DNA of 64,000 nt from Pseudomonas parakoreensis (GTDB taxonomy: Bacteria > Pseudomonadota > Gammaproteobacteria > Pseudomonadales > Pseudomonadaceae): NCBI RefSeq assembly GCF_021602155.1, contig NZ_BQHY01000013.1, positions 124,001 to 188,000 of the forward strand, given 5' to 3'. Below, one piece after another: positions 16,212-25,014 of this stretch (the first letter of the stretch is position 1; the number at the start of each line of letters is the position of its first letter). The notes below the pieces were generated by a model that had not been told where the DNA came from, searched no databases, and worked only from the letters and a program-made list of their open reading frames with translations. A program made the translations under genes and the position numbers.

Positions 16212-17570
16212 ATGTCCGAGCTGTCCAAAGCGCGCATCCCCGACGCACCCGCCATTCAGCGTTTGCCCCTTTTGCAACTGATCCTGGTCGGTTTGCAACA
16301 TGTTCTGCTGATGTACGGCGGTGCCATCGCGGTGCCGTTGATCATCGGACAGGCCGCTGGCCTGAGTCGTGAAGAAATCGCCTTCCTGATCAACGCCGAC
16401 CTGCTGGTCGCCGGTATCGCCACCATCGTCCAGTCGCTCGGGATCGGCCCGATGGGCATCCGCATGCCGGTGATGATGGGCGCCAGTTTCGCGGCGGTCG
16501 GCAGTATGGTCGCCATGGCCGGCATGCCCGGTATCGGTCTGCAAGGGATCTTCGGTGCGACCATCGCCGCCGGTTTCTTCGGCATGCTGATCGCGCCGTT
16601 CATGTCCAAAGTCGTGCGTTTCTTCCCGCCGCTGGTGACTGGCACGGTCATCACTTCGATCGGTCTGTCGCTGTTCCCCGTGGCCGTGAATTGGGCCGGT
16701 GGCGGAGCCGCCGCGGCGCAATTCGGTTCACCGATTTATCTGGCCATCGCCGCGCTGGTGCTGGCGACCATTTTGCTGATCCACCGCTTCATGCGCGGTT
16801 TCTGGGTCAATATTTCCGTGCTGATCGGCATGTGCCTGGGCTACGTGCTCTGCGGCGCCATCGGCATGGTCGACCTGAGCGGCATGGCCAACGCGCCATG
16901 GGTTCAGTTCGTCACCCCGCTGCACTTCGGCATGCCGAAATTCGAATTGGCGCCGATCCTGTCGATGTGTCTGGTGGTGGTGATCATCTTCGTCGAGTCC
17001 ACCGGGATGTTCCTCGCGCTGGGCAAGATCACCGGTCAGGAAGTCTGCCCACGCATGCTGCGTCGCGGCCTGCTGTGCGATGCCGGCGCCTCGTTCGTCG
17101 CCGGTTTCTTCAACACCTTTACCCACTCCTCGTTCGCACAGAACATCGGCCTGGTGCAGATGACTGGCGTGCGCTGCCGCTCGGTGACCATCGTCGCCGG
17201 TGGCCTGCTGATCGTGCTGAGCCTGCTGCCGAAAGCGGCGTTCCTCGTCGCGTCTATTCCACCGGCAGTGCTGGGTGGCGCGGCGATTGCGATGTTCGGC
17301 ATGGTCGCTGCCACCGGGATCAAGATTCTTCAGGAAGCCGACATCGGTGACCGTCGCAACCAGTTGCTGGTGGCAGTGAGCATCGGCATGGGCCTGATCC
17401 CGGTGGTGCGTCCGGAGTTCTTCGCGCATCTGCCGCTGTGGATGAGCCCGATCACTCACAGCGGTATCGCCATGGCCACGCTCAGCGCACTGACCCTGAA
17501 CCTGCTGTTCAACATCCTCGGCGGCGCCGAACGCGCCGCGATCAACGACTGCCACGCACATCAGCATTAA
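16212..17570 (+). CDS. NCS2 (NAT) family urate/xanthine permease
   Basis: Inner-membrane symporter of 452 residues. Seen: about 14 helices and the NAT-family landmarks LVGLQHVLLMYGGAIAVPLI (near residue 22), a polar MMGASFAAVGSM segment, VVIIFVESTGMFLALGKITG with the essential glutamate, and the NTFTHSSFAQNIGLVQMTGV signature, which corresponds to the NAT NxGxxxxT motif. This group (UacT, YgfU, PucJ/K) carries urate or xanthine; urate is favoured by position after puuD. ATG 16212 is chosen for GAGG at 16202; a GTG at 16158 is also in frame. Confidence 0.9.
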   Translation: MSELSKARIPDAPAIQRLPLLQLILVGLQHVLLMYGGAIAVPLIIGQAAGLSREEIAFLINADLLVAGIATIVQSLGIGPMGIRMPVMMGASFAAVGSMVAMAGMPGIGLQGIFGATIAAGFFGMLIAPFMSKVVRFFPPLVTGTVITSIGLSLFPVAVNWAGGGAAAAQFGSPIYLAIAALVLATILLIHRFMRGFWVNISVLIGMCLGYVLCGAIGMVDLSGMANAPWVQFVTPLHFGMPKFELAPILSMCLVVVIIFVESTGMFLALGKITGQEVCPRMLRRGLLCDAGASFVAGFFNTFTHSSFAQNIGLVQMTGVRCRSVTIVAGGLLIVLSLLPKAAFLVASIPPAVLGGAAIAMFGMVAATGIKILQEADIGDRRNQLLVAVSIGMGLIPVVRPEFFAHLPLWMSPITHSGIAMATLSALTLNLLFNILGGAERAAINDCHAHQH

Positions 17571-17588
17571 CCAAGTCACCACAAAACC

Positions 17589-17683
17589 TTGTGGGAGCGA
17601 GCCTGCTCGCGAAAGCGTTGTGTCATTCAACAGTGATGGCGACTGACACGCCCTCTTCGCGAGCAGGCTCGCACCCACAGGGG
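17589..17683. repeat. REP inverted pair, family D (GTGGGAGCGAGCCTGCTCGC type)
   Basis: Facing GTGGGAGCGAGCCTGCTCGC units with a spacer of roughly 45 bases, between the urate permease and the first porin gene. Confidence 0.88.
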
Positions 17684-17729
17684 ACGTGCAACACCCTGCC
17701 TCAACAATAAAAACAAGAGGGAGCAACCG

Positions 17730-18515
17730 ATGATTCGCACGCAAACCAACGTTCTGTTGAGTGGCGGCCTGCTGGCCGCGAGTCAGGCCATGGCCGGCGA
17801 TTTACTGCTGTGGCAGACCAACAGCCTGAGCTACCTGTACGGCAAGAACTTCGCGATCAACCCGTCGATCCAGCAGACGGTGACGTTCGAGCACGCCGAC
17901 AAGTGGAAGTACGGCGACAACTTCCTGTTTGTCGACAAGATCTTCTACAACGGCCAGGAAGACCGCAACAAAGGCCCGCACACCTTCTACGGCGAATTCA
18001 CCCCACGCTTCTCGTTCGGCAAGATCTTCGACCGGAGAATCGAATTCGGCCCGATCAAGGACGTGCTACTGGCGATGACCTACGAGTACGGCGAAGGCGA
18101 CAGCGAAGCCTACCTGATCGGCCCCGGCTTCGACCTGAAAGTGCCCGGCTTCAACTACGTGACCCTGAACATTTTCCGCCGCCAGACCGAAGGCCCGCGC
18201 CCCGGCGACGGCGTCTGGCAGATCACCCCGGGCTGGTCGTACAGCGTGCCGCTGGGCAACTCCGACCTGCTGATCGACGGCTATCTGGACTGGGTGGTCG
18301 ACAACGATCAGAACTCGCGCGGCACTTACCACGCCAACCTGCACATCAATCCGCAGATCAAATACGACCTCGGCAAAGCCTTGGGCTGGAGCCAGAAGCA
18401 GCTGTACGTCGGCACCGAATACAGCTACTGGAAGAACAAATATGGCGTCGAAAGCAGTCACAACCTCGACACCAACCAGAACACCGCCAGCCTGCTGGTG
18501 AAGGTGCACTTCTGA
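17730..18515 (+). CDS. Tsx-like outer-membrane channel, copy 1
   Basis: A 261-residue beta-barrel protein of the nucleoside-channel Tsx family. Seen: a signal peptide (about 1-22, ending QAMAG), alternating amphipathic strands, LWQTNSLSYLYGKNF near the N-terminus, FEHADKWKYGDNFLFVDK, FGPIKDVLLAMTYEYGEGD, and the aromatic C-terminal strand ASLLVKVHF ending in Phe, which is the BAM-targeting signal. Proteins of this family bring nucleosides across the outer membrane; next to urate genes this one could admit purines or ureides (inference). It is a full-length paralogue of the next gene. Confidence 0.88.
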   Translation: MIRTQTNVLLSGGLLAASQAMAGDLLLWQTNSLSYLYGKNFAINPSIQQTVTFEHADKWKYGDNFLFVDKIFYNGQEDRNKGPHTFYGEFTPRFSFGKIFDRRIEFGPIKDVLLAMTYEYGEGDSEAYLIGPGFDLKVPGFNYVTLNIFRRQTEGPRPGDGVWQITPGWSYSVPLGNSDLLIDGYLDWVVDNDQNSRGTYHANLHINPQIKYDLGKALGWSQKQLYVGTEYSYWKNKYGVESSHNLDTNQNTASLLVKVHF

Positions 18516-18888
18516 GATGGCCCGCAACCGTGCCCCATACCTGTCGTCGGTGCTCTGTTGCGGGGCACTTGAGAGCTGGCCGAGGAGTCAGTATTCTCCG
18601 CGGCCTCTTGAATTCGGTCTAAAAAAAAGCCCGGATTTAATTCCTGACCGACAGGCCAACTTATCCCGGCCCCGGCCAGTACCGAGGCATCCCGAAAACA
18701 CGCGCAATCGACTGTTTTTCAGCAGCCGAACGGGCGTTTTTTTGCTTTTCGAAAGCGTTGGCCCAGCTCTTGCTATCACCAGCGAAGCTGACCGATCGGA
18801 TGACTTTTGCAGCAACGAAAAAAGGCGCCACACCAGAGCGCCGATCTTAAAAAAATAAACGTGGAACACCTACTTTGGGAGCAACCGA
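18516..18888. other. Intergenic stretch between the two porin genes
   Basis: About 370 bases with no convincing gene. Short open frames on both strands have low-complexity, Arg/Pro-rich translations and no ribosome site. A GGCGC-N9-GCGCC hairpin followed by TTAAAAAAA-type sequence lies at about 18828-18857, close to the second porin start, and may be a terminator or leader structure. No REP unit is present, unlike most gaps here. Confidence 0.6.
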
Positions 18889-19674
18889 ATGAAACGTATG
18901 TGCACCAGCCTGATGCTCGCGGGATCGATGCTGGCCGGCGGCCAGGCCATGGCCGATGGCCTGCTGCAATGGCAGAACAACAGCCTGACCTATCTCTACG
19001 GCAAAGACTTCAAGGTCAACCCGGCGATCCAGCAGACCGTCACCTTCGAGCACGCCGATGCCTGGAAGTACGGGGATAACTTCCTGTTCATCGACAAGAT
19101 CTTCTACAACGGCAAACCAGACGGCGGCGTCGGCAACAACACCTATTACGGTGAGTTCCAGCCGCGCATCTCGCTGGGCAAAGTCCTCGACCAGAAGCTC
19201 GAGTTCGGTCCGATCAAAGACGTGCTGCTGGCGATGACTTACGAGTTCGGTGAAGGCGACGTCGAGTCGTACCTGATCGGTCCTGGCTTCGACCTGGCGA
19301 TCCCGGGTTTCGACTACTTCCAGCTGAACTTCTACCAGCGCCACACCGACGGCTCGCGTCCGGGTGACAACGTCTGGCAGATCACCCCGGTCTGGTCCTA
19401 CACCATCCCGGTCGGCAGCTCGAACGTGCTGATCGACGGTTACATGGACTGGGTGGTCGACAACGACGTCAACAGCAAAGGCGAATACCACGCCAACCTG
19501 CACTTCAACCCGCAGGTCAAATACGACCTGGGCAAGGCGCTGCATTTCGGCGAGAAGCAACTGTACGTCGGTGTTGAATACGACTACTGGAAAGACAAGT
19601 ACGGGATCGACGACACCCGTGGCTTCACCACCAATCAGAACGTGACCAGCTTCCTGGTGAAGTTCCACTTCTGA
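18889..19674 (+). CDS. Tsx-like outer-membrane channel, copy 2
   Basis: Same length (261 residues) and architecture as the preceding porin: signal peptide ending QAMADG, the shared YLYGKDF, FEHADAWKYGDNFLFIDKIFYNG, FGPIKDVLLAMTYEFGEGD and terminal FLVKFHF. By eye the two align without gaps apart from a two-residue region near residue 80, and most substitutions are conservative, so they are a tandem duplication that has diverged. The differences concentrate in putative loops (for example EDRNKGPHTF against PDGGVGNNTY), which could mean different solute preference. The start ATG 18889 follows GGGAGC. Confidence 0.88.
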   Translation: MKRMCTSLMLAGSMLAGGQAMADGLLQWQNNSLTYLYGKDFKVNPAIQQTVTFEHADAWKYGDNFLFIDKIFYNGKPDGGVGNNTYYGEFQPRISLGKVLDQKLEFGPIKDVLLAMTYEFGEGDVESYLIGPGFDLAIPGFDYFQLNFYQRHTDGSRPGDNVWQITPVWSYTIPVGSSNVLIDGYMDWVVDNDVNSKGEYHANLHFNPQVKYDLGKALHFGEKQLYVGVEYDYWKDKYGIDDTRGFTTNQNVTSFLVKFHF

Positions 19675-19706
19675 TCCTGGTATCGCTGGCGTCTGCAAGG
19701 ACGCCT

Positions 19707-19796
19707 GCGCTGGCAAGCCAGCTCCCACAAGGTTATGTGTCGTTCACTTTTTTGTACCCATCCAAAAACCTGTGGGAGCTGGCTTGCCAGCGATTC
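19707..19796. repeat. REP inverted pair, family A
   Basis: Facing GCTGGCAAGCCAGCTCCCAC units between the second porin gene and the convergent patatin gene. Confidence 0.88.
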
Positions 19797-19811
19797 GCCG
19801 TACCGCAAATC

Positions 19812-20984
19812 TCAGGCCGGAACCACCGACTCGGTGATCCCCAGAAACCGGCACAACTCCTCGCGCTTGGCCAACGCATCGCGCCGTCCCAGGTCGATCA
19901 GCTCGCTGCAATATCCCGCCTCGAACAGCAGATAACTCAGCACCCCTGCCCCACTGGTCTTGGTCGCCCCCGGGCCGCGCAGGAACAGACGCAACGCCGC
20001 CGGTAACTCCTGGCGATGCCGCGCGGCGATCTCGTCGATCGGCTGACTCGGCGCAATCACCAGCACGTCCACTGGCGCTACCCCCAGTTCGCGAGTCGGC
20101 ACGCCATCGGGCATCAGTCGACTGAACTGGTTCAGACGCTGGAGCAACTCGATGTCGCTTTCCAGACTGTCAATGAACGTGCTGTTGAGCATGTGCCCGC
20201 CGATCTGCGCCAGGGTGGGTTGCTGACCGGTGTAGGCGCGTTCCAACGGCTGCTGCGGATCAAAACCGCGCGGGTTGCCGCTCACCCCCACCACCAGCAC
20301 CCGACTCGCGCCTAGGTGCAGCGCCGGGCTGATCGGTGCCGATTGGCGGACTGCGCCGTCGCCGAAATATTCCTCACCGATTTTCACCGGGGCAAACAGC
20401 AACGGGATCGCCGAACTGGCCAGCAAATGGTCCACCGACAATTGCGCCGGCACGCCGATCCGTCGATGGCGCAACCACGCATCGATCGTGCCGCCGCCCT
20501 GATAAAAGGTCACCGCCTGCCCCGACTCGTAGCCGAACGCGGTTACCGCCACCGCATGCAACTGCTTGCGGGCGATGGATTCGGCGATGCCGGGCATGTG
20601 CAGTTTTTCATTGAGCAGGTCGCGCAGCGGCGAACTGTTGAGCAGCGCCACCGGCAGGTGTCGCCCCATACCCAGCAGGCTGTGACTGACAAAGCGGCTG
20701 GCCTGACGGATCACCCCCGGCCAGTCGCTGCGCAGCACCCGATGGCTGCGAAAACCTTGCCAGAACAGCGTGAGGCGTTCGATGGCCGCGCGAAAATCAG
20801 TGGCGCCACTGGCCAGGCTGACCGCATTGATCGCCCCGGCCGAGGTGCCGACGATCACCGGAAACGGATTGTCCGCGCCCAGCGGCAGCAATTCGGCAAT
20901 CGCCGCCAGCACCCCCACCTGATATGCCGCCCGAGCCCCGCCGCCGGAAAGAATCAAACCTGTAACCGGTTCAGCTGGGCTCAT
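19812..20984 (-). CDS. Patatin-like phospholipase
   Basis: A 390-residue protein of the bacterial patatin/RssA type. Seen: the oxyanion-hole glycine run GLILSGGGARAAYQVG (about residues 9-24), the nucleophile elbow GTSAG with Ser48, and the catalytic aspartate in FGDGAVRQSAP (about residue 240), which together form the Ser-Asp dyad. There is no signal peptide, so the enzyme is cytosolic or peripherally bound. It probably hydrolyses acyl esters of phospholipids. ATG 20984 gives the common start MSPAEPV; the frame is open further upstream without a good start. It shares direction and proximity with the lipid A acyltransferase gene, 35 bases upstream. Confidence 0.9.
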   Translation of the reverse strand: MSPAEPVTGLILSGGGARAAYQVGVLAAIAELLPLGADNPFPVIVGTSAGAINAVSLASGATDFRAAIERLTLFWQGFRSHRVLRSDWPGVIRQASRFVSHSLLGMGRHLPVALLNSSPLRDLLNEKLHMPGIAESIARKQLHAVAVTAFGYESGQAVTFYQGGGTIDAWLRHRRIGVPAQLSVDHLLASSAIPLLFAPVKIGEEYFGDGAVRQSAPISPALHLGASRVLVVGVSGNPRGFDPQQPLERAYTGQQPTLAQIGGHMLNSTFIDSLESDIELLQRLNQFSRLMPDGVPTRELGVAPVDVLVIAPSQPIDEIAARHRQELPAALRLFLRGPGATKTSGAGVLSYLLFEAGYCSELIDLGRRDALAKREELCRFLGITESVVPA

Positions 20985-21019
20985 CGCAACGCTCCGTGGT
21001 GCTTGAAAGGGTGAGTGAA

Positions 21020-21955
21020 TCAGCCGCGCCGTTTCGGGTAAAGCTTCGGCTCGCCCGGTGGACGGCTCTTGAAGCGGCGATGCGCCCACAAGTATTGCTC
21101 AGGGCAGGCGCGCAAGGCGCTTTCCACCCACTGGTTGATGCGGATGCAGTCGGCCTCTTCAGTTTCACCCGGAAAGTCTTCCAGCGGCGGATGAATCACC
21201 AGCTTGTAACCGCTGCCGTCGGCCAGACGCTCCTGAGTGAACGGCACCACCAGCGCTTTACCCAACCGGGCGAATTTGGTGGTCGCGGTCACGGTCGCTG
21301 CCTGAATGCCGAACAGCGGCACAAAGATACTCTGCTTGGCGCCATAGTCCTGATCCGGCGCGTACCAGATCGCCCTGCCCGAACGCAGCAGCTTGAGCAT
21401 GCCGCGCACGTCGTCACGCTCCACCGCCAGCGAATCGAGGTTGTGCCGCTCGCGGCCGCGACGCTGGACGAAGTCGAACAACGGGTTCTTGTGCTCGCGG
21501 TACATGCCGTCGATGGTGTGCTGCTGGCCGAGCAGTGCCGCACCGATTTCCAGGGTAGTGAAGTGCGCGGCCATGAGGATCACGCCTTTGCCTTCGCGCT
21601 GAGCCTTTTGCAAATGCTCCAGGCCTTCGACGTGAGCCAGTTTGGCCAGACGCTCACGGGACCACCACCAGCTCATCGCCATTTCAAAAAACGCGATGCC
21701 GGTGGAGGCGAAGTTTTCCTTGAGCAGACGCTTGCGCTCGGCGGCGGATTTTTCCGGGAAGCACAGCTCCAGATTGCGTTTGGCGATGCGCCGCCGGTCG
21801 CCGGCCACGCGATACATCACTGCGCCCAGCACACGACCGATCGTCAGTAACACCGCATAGGGCAACTGCACGACCAGCCACAACAGCCCCAGACCGCACC
21901 AGAGCGGCCAGAAGCGGGGAGAAAGATAGGCTCTTCGAAAACGCGGGCGATCCAT
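21020..21955 (-). CDS. Lipid A late acyltransferase (LpxL/HtrB family)
   Basis: Adds a secondary acyl chain to lipid A at the cytoplasmic face of the inner membrane. Seen: 311 residues, an N-terminal membrane helix (about 14-40, WPLWCGLGLLWLVVQLPYAV), RNLELCFPEKS typical of the family, the catalytic H-x4-E box in MAAHFTTLEIG, MYREHKNP, the YAPDQDYG segment and a C-terminal YLWAHRRFKSRP. The family is clear, but Pseudomonas has more than one LpxL-type enzyme and the acyl chain (laurate or hydroxylaurate) cannot be told from sequence. The gene is divergent from minC, separated by about 117 bases. Confidence 0.92.
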   Translation of the reverse strand: MDRPRFRRAYLSPRFWPLWCGLGLLWLVVQLPYAVLLTIGRVLGAVMYRVAGDRRRIAKRNLELCFPEKSAAERKRLLKENFASTGIAFFEMAMSWWWSRERLAKLAHVEGLEHLQKAQREGKGVILMAAHFTTLEIGAALLGQQHTIDGMYREHKNPLFDFVQRRGRERHNLDSLAVERDDVRGMLKLLRSGRAIWYAPDQDYGAKQSIFVPLFGIQAATVTATTKFARLGKALVVPFTQERLADGSGYKLVIHPPLEDFPGETEEADCIRINQWVESALRACPEQYLWAHRRFKSRPPGEPKLYPKRRG

Positions 21956-22072
21956 TAAAGCTTCCGTAAATTCAGTGGCCGCGCATTCTACATCGTTCGA
22001 CCCGGCTTGCGGCTCGCGGGCGTTCTCGTTATAAGTCTCGGCACTTTTAGTGACAAGCCGTTGTATGCCGAT

Positions 22073-22810
22073 ATGAGCCAAAACGAATCGCCAGACCGAG
22101 ATCCCGTGTTCCAGTTGAAGGGCAGCATGCTGGCCATTACGGTGCTGGAACTGTCCCGCAACGACCTCGACAGCCTTGATCGGCAATTGGCCGCCAAAGT
22201 CGCCCAGGCACCGAATTTCTTCAGCAATGCGCCGCTGGTCCTGGCGCTGGACAAACTGCCGCCCGGCGAAGGCGCGGTCGATCTGCCCGGTCTGATGCGC
22301 GTGTGCCGCCAGCATGGTCTGCGCACCTTGGCGATCCGCGCCAGCCGTATCGAAGACATCGCCGCCGCCATCGCCATCGACATCCCGGTGCTGCCGCCGT
22401 CCGGTGCCCGTGAGCGGCCGCTGGAAGCCCCGGAACCGGAAGTCAAAAAGAAGCCGGAAAAGCCGCCGGAGCCGACGGTCAAACCGACCCGCGTCATCAC
22501 CACGCCAGTACGTGGTGGCCAACAGATATACGCCCAGGGTGGCGATCTGGTCGTGGTGTCGTCGGTCAGTCCGGGGGCGGAACTTCTGGCCGATGGCAAC
22601 ATCCATGTATACGGCCCGATGCGCGGTCGCGCCTTGGCCGGCGTCAAAGGCGACACCAAGGCGCGGATTTTCTGTCAGCAATTGAGCGCTGAACTGATCT
22701 CCATCGCCGGGCATTACAAGGTTTCCGAAGATTTGCGCCGCGATCCACTGTGGGGCTCCGGTGTACAGGTCAGCCTGTCGGCCGACGTGTTGAACATCAT
22801 TCGGCTTTAA
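22073..22810 (+). CDS. minC: Septum site-determining protein MinC
   Basis: Inhibitor of FtsZ polymerisation, positioned at the poles by MinD. Seen: 245 residues, an N-terminal FtsZ-binding domain (about 10-110), a Pro/Lys/Glu-rich linker (about 120-150) and the C-terminal right-handed beta-helix that binds MinD, with [29 protein letters not shown] and the [10 protein letters not shown] turn. The start ATG 22073 ([11 protein letters not shown]) is the usual one. minD begins 199 bases later; the intergenic stretch holds no gene. Confidence 0.95.
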   Translation: MSQNESPDRDPVFQLKGSMLAITVLELSRNDLDSLDRQLAAKVAQAPNFFSNAPLVLALDKLPPGEGAVDLPGLMRVCRQHGLRTLAIRASRIEDIAAAIAIDIPVLPPSGARERPLEAPEPEVKKKPEKPPEPTVKPTRVITTPVRGGQQIYAQGGDLVVVSSVSPGAELLADGNIHVYGPMRGRALAGVKGDTKARIFCQQLSAELISIAGHYKVSEDLRRDPLWGSGVQVSLSADVLNIIRL

Positions 22811-23009
22811 CGGATACTGCCGCATTTTCCAAGCATCTCTAAAACGTAGCGAAAACGGCTCAAACGAAGTAGGAAAAAGGATCAAGGAGCGTTTGCCCCC
22901 GGCAAGTGCGACTTGCACCGAATTCCAGCCAAGGCTGTCCGACTGCAGTAGTTTTCAAGAGATGTTTTTCAGGGGCTAAACAGTCCTTCTTCCTTAGGGG
23001 TGAAACACC

Positions 23010-23822
23010 TTGGCCAAGATTCTCGTGGTTACATCCGGCAAGGGTGGTGTGGGTAAGACCACCACCAGCGCCGCTATCGGTACCGGCCTCGCTCTGCGCG
23101 GCCACAAAACAGTGATCGTCGACTTCGACGTGGGCCTGCGTAACCTCGACCTGATCATGGGTTGCGAGCGTCGCGTGGTGTACGACTTCGTCAACGTGGT
23201 CAACGGCGAAGCCAACCTGCAGCAGGCCCTGATCAAAGACAAGCGCCTGGAAAACCTCTACGTACTGGCCGCCAGCCAGACCCGCGACAAAGACGCGCTG
23301 ACCCAGGAAGGCGTGGAAAAAGTCCTGATGCAGTTGAAGGAAGACTTCGACTTCGTGGTCTGCGACTCCCCGGCAGGCATCGAGAAAGGCGCACACCTGG
23401 CGATGTACTTCGCCGATGAAGCGATCATCGTGACCAACCCGGAAGTGTCCTCGGTACGTGACTCGGACCGCATGCTCGGCCTGCTGGCCAGCAAATCGCG
23501 GCGTGCCGAACTCGGCGAAGAGCCGATCAAGGAACACCTCCTGCTGACCCGTTACAACCCGCAGCGTGTCAGCGATGGCGAAATGCTGGGCGTCGAAGAC
23601 GTGAAGGAAATCCTGGCCGTGACCCTGCTGGGCGTCATCCCTGAGTCGCAGGCAGTCCTGAAGGCTTCCAACTCGGGTGTCCCGGTGATTCTCGACGACC
23701 AGAGCGATGCCGGTCAGGCCTACAGCGATGCCGTTGATCGTCTGCTGGGCAAAGAAAAAGAACATCGTTTCCTCGATGTTACGAAGAAGGGATTCTTCGA
23801 GCGCCTGTTTGGAGGTAGGTAA
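23010..23822 (+). CDS. minD: Septum site-determining ATPase MinD
   Basis: ParA-family ATPase that binds the membrane and recruits MinC, cycling with MinE. Seen: 270 residues, the deviant Walker [10 protein letters not shown] near residue 10, the switch region [12 protein letters not shown], the [11 protein letters not shown] switch II, and a C-terminal amphipathic helix ([12 protein letters not shown]) that is the membrane-targeting sequence. The start codon is TTG at 23010, which gives the canonical [10 protein letters not shown]. The stop overlaps the minE start by one base. Confidence 0.97.
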   Translation: MAKILVVTSGKGGVGKTTTSAAIGTGLALRGHKTVIVDFDVGLRNLDLIMGCERRVVYDFVNVVNGEANLQQALIKDKRLENLYVLAASQTRDKDALTQEGVEKVLMQLKEDFDFVVCDSPAGIEKGAHLAMYFADEAIIVTNPEVSSVRDSDRMLGLLASKSRRAELGEEPIKEHLLLTRYNPQRVSDGEMLGVEDVKEILAVTLLGVIPESQAVLKASNSGVPVILDDQSDAGQAYSDAVDRLLGKEKEHRFLDVTKKGFFERLFGGR

Positions 23823-24076
23823 TGAACCTTTTTGACTTCTTTCGTGCCAACAAAAAGCCAAGTACCGCCTCGGTAGCGAAAGAGCGTCTACAGATCATCG
23901 TGGCGCATGAGCGCGGCCAGCGCAGCACGCCGGATTACCTGCCAGCCTTGCAGAAGGAACTGGTCGACGTGATCCGCAAGTACGTCAACATCGGCAACGA
24001 CGACGTACATGTTGCACTGGAAAGCCAGGGCAGTTGCTCGATTCTGGAACTCAACATCACCCTGCCTGATCGCTGA
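23822..24076 (+). CDS. minE: Cell division topological specificity factor MinE
   Basis: Stimulates MinD ATPase and confines division inhibition to the poles. Seen: 84 residues, an N-terminal membrane-targeting and MinCD-binding region ([24 protein letters not shown], of which the [13 protein letters not shown] part is diagnostic), and a dimerisation domain ending in [10 protein letters not shown]. The start overlaps the minD stop (TAATG). A remarkable 33-base inverted repeat follows the stop. Confidence 0.97.
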   Translation: MNLFDFFRANKKPSTASVAKERLQIIVAHERGQRSTPDYLPALQKELVDVIRKYVNIGNDDVHVALESQGSCSILELNITLPDR

Positions 24077-24096
24077 GTCGATCCGGCAGTCGCTAC

Positions 24097-24173
24097 GGCG
24101 GCTCGGGCTGTTGATAACCCTGTAGGCGCTGCCGAAGGCTGCGCCTACAGGGTTATCAACAGTCTGAGCCGCC
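24097..24173. terminator. Very long hairpin after minE, partly REP-derived
   Basis: Arms 24097-24129 and 24141-24173 pair over 33 bases with only two G-T wobbles, around an 11-base loop TGCCGAAGGCT. The inner part (CTGTAGGCGCTGCCGAAGGC) resembles REP family B. No T-run follows, so it may protect minE mRNA, end it, or both. Confidence 0.8.
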
Positions 24174-24200
24174 GTTGGCATTTGTTACGAGGCTGTTTTA

Positions 24201-24836
24201 ATGCCGTTGTCCAACATCCGCATCATCCATCAGGACGCCGCTGTACTGGTGGTCGACAAGCCGACCTTGCTGCTCTCGGTGCCCGGTCGCGCCGACGACA
24301 ACAAGGACTGCCTGATCACCCGCCTGCAGGAAAACGGCTACCCGGAGGCGCGTATCGTCCATCGCCTGGACTGGGAAACCTCCGGCATCATTCTGCTGGC
24401 CCGTGACGCCGACACCCACCGCGAACTGTCGCGACAGTTTCACGACCGCGAAACCGAAAAGGCCTACACCGCCCTGGCCTGGGGTCAGCCGGAACTGGAC
24501 AGCGGCAGCATCGATTTGCCGCTGCGCTACGACCCACCGACCAAACCGCGCCACGTGGTCGACCACGAATTCGGCAAACACGCACTGACCTTCTGGCGCG
24601 TACTGGAACGTTGCGGCGACTGGTGCCGCGTCGAACTGACGCCAATCACCGGGCGCTCGCACCAGTTGCGCGTGCACATGCTGTCCATCGGGCACCCGTT
24701 GCTGGGCGACGGGCTCTACGCCCACGAACAGGCCCTCGCCGCCTGGCCGCGCCTGTGCCTGCACGCCAGCATGCTCAGCTTCACCCACCCGCAAACCGGC
24801 GAACGTCTGCGCTTCGAATGCCCGGCACCGTTCTGA
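24201..24836 (+). CDS. rluA: RluA-type pseudouridine synthase (23S rRNA/tRNA)
   Basis: Isomerises uridine to pseudouridine in 23S rRNA helix 35 and in the anticodon stem of some tRNAs. Seen: 211 residues (short, lacking an S4 domain, as in RluA), VLVVDKPTLLLSVPGR, the catalytic HRLDWETSGIILLARD with Asp, the QF-containing FHDRETEKAYTAL strand and the TPITGRSHQLRVHM motif. Cytoplasmic. Together with minCDE this is the conserved pseudomonad order. RluA rather than TruC or RluB is inferred from length and neighbours. Confidence 0.92.
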   Translation: MPLSNIRIIHQDAAVLVVDKPTLLLSVPGRADDNKDCLITRLQENGYPEARIVHRLDWETSGIILLARDADTHRELSRQFHDRETEKAYTALAWGQPELDSGSIDLPLRYDPPTKPRHVVDHEFGKHALTFWRVLERCGDWCRVELTPITGRSHQLRVHMLSIGHPLLGDGLYAHEQALAAWPRLCLHASMLSFTHPQTGERLRFECPAPF

Positions 24837-24854
24837 CAAGCACCACCGAGCCCA

Positions 24855-24947
24855 TGTGGGAGCGAGCCTGCTCGCGAAAGCAATTGATCAGTCAGCATCA
24901 ATGTTGAATGTCATAGCGCTTTCGCGAACAGGCTCGCTCCCACAGGG
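24855..24947. repeat. REP inverted pair, family D
   Basis: Facing TGTGGGAGCGAGCCTGCTCG units, between rluA and apeB. Confidence 0.88.
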
Positions 24948-25014
24948 ATCCTGTCCGGATTCAATTCCCCGGCCGATGCGTTAAACTCGCGCCCATTGCT
25001 GTCTGGAGCTTCTT

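Noticed and set aside
14664-16721. A 685-codon frame opposite puuD and the urate permease
   Set aside because: Crosses two real genes and a REP pair and reads as His/Arg/Asp-rich low-complexity sequence.
18517-18858. A 113-codon frame between the porin genes
   Set aside because: No ribosome site, composition unlike a protein, and the first base of its start overlaps the porin stop region by chance.
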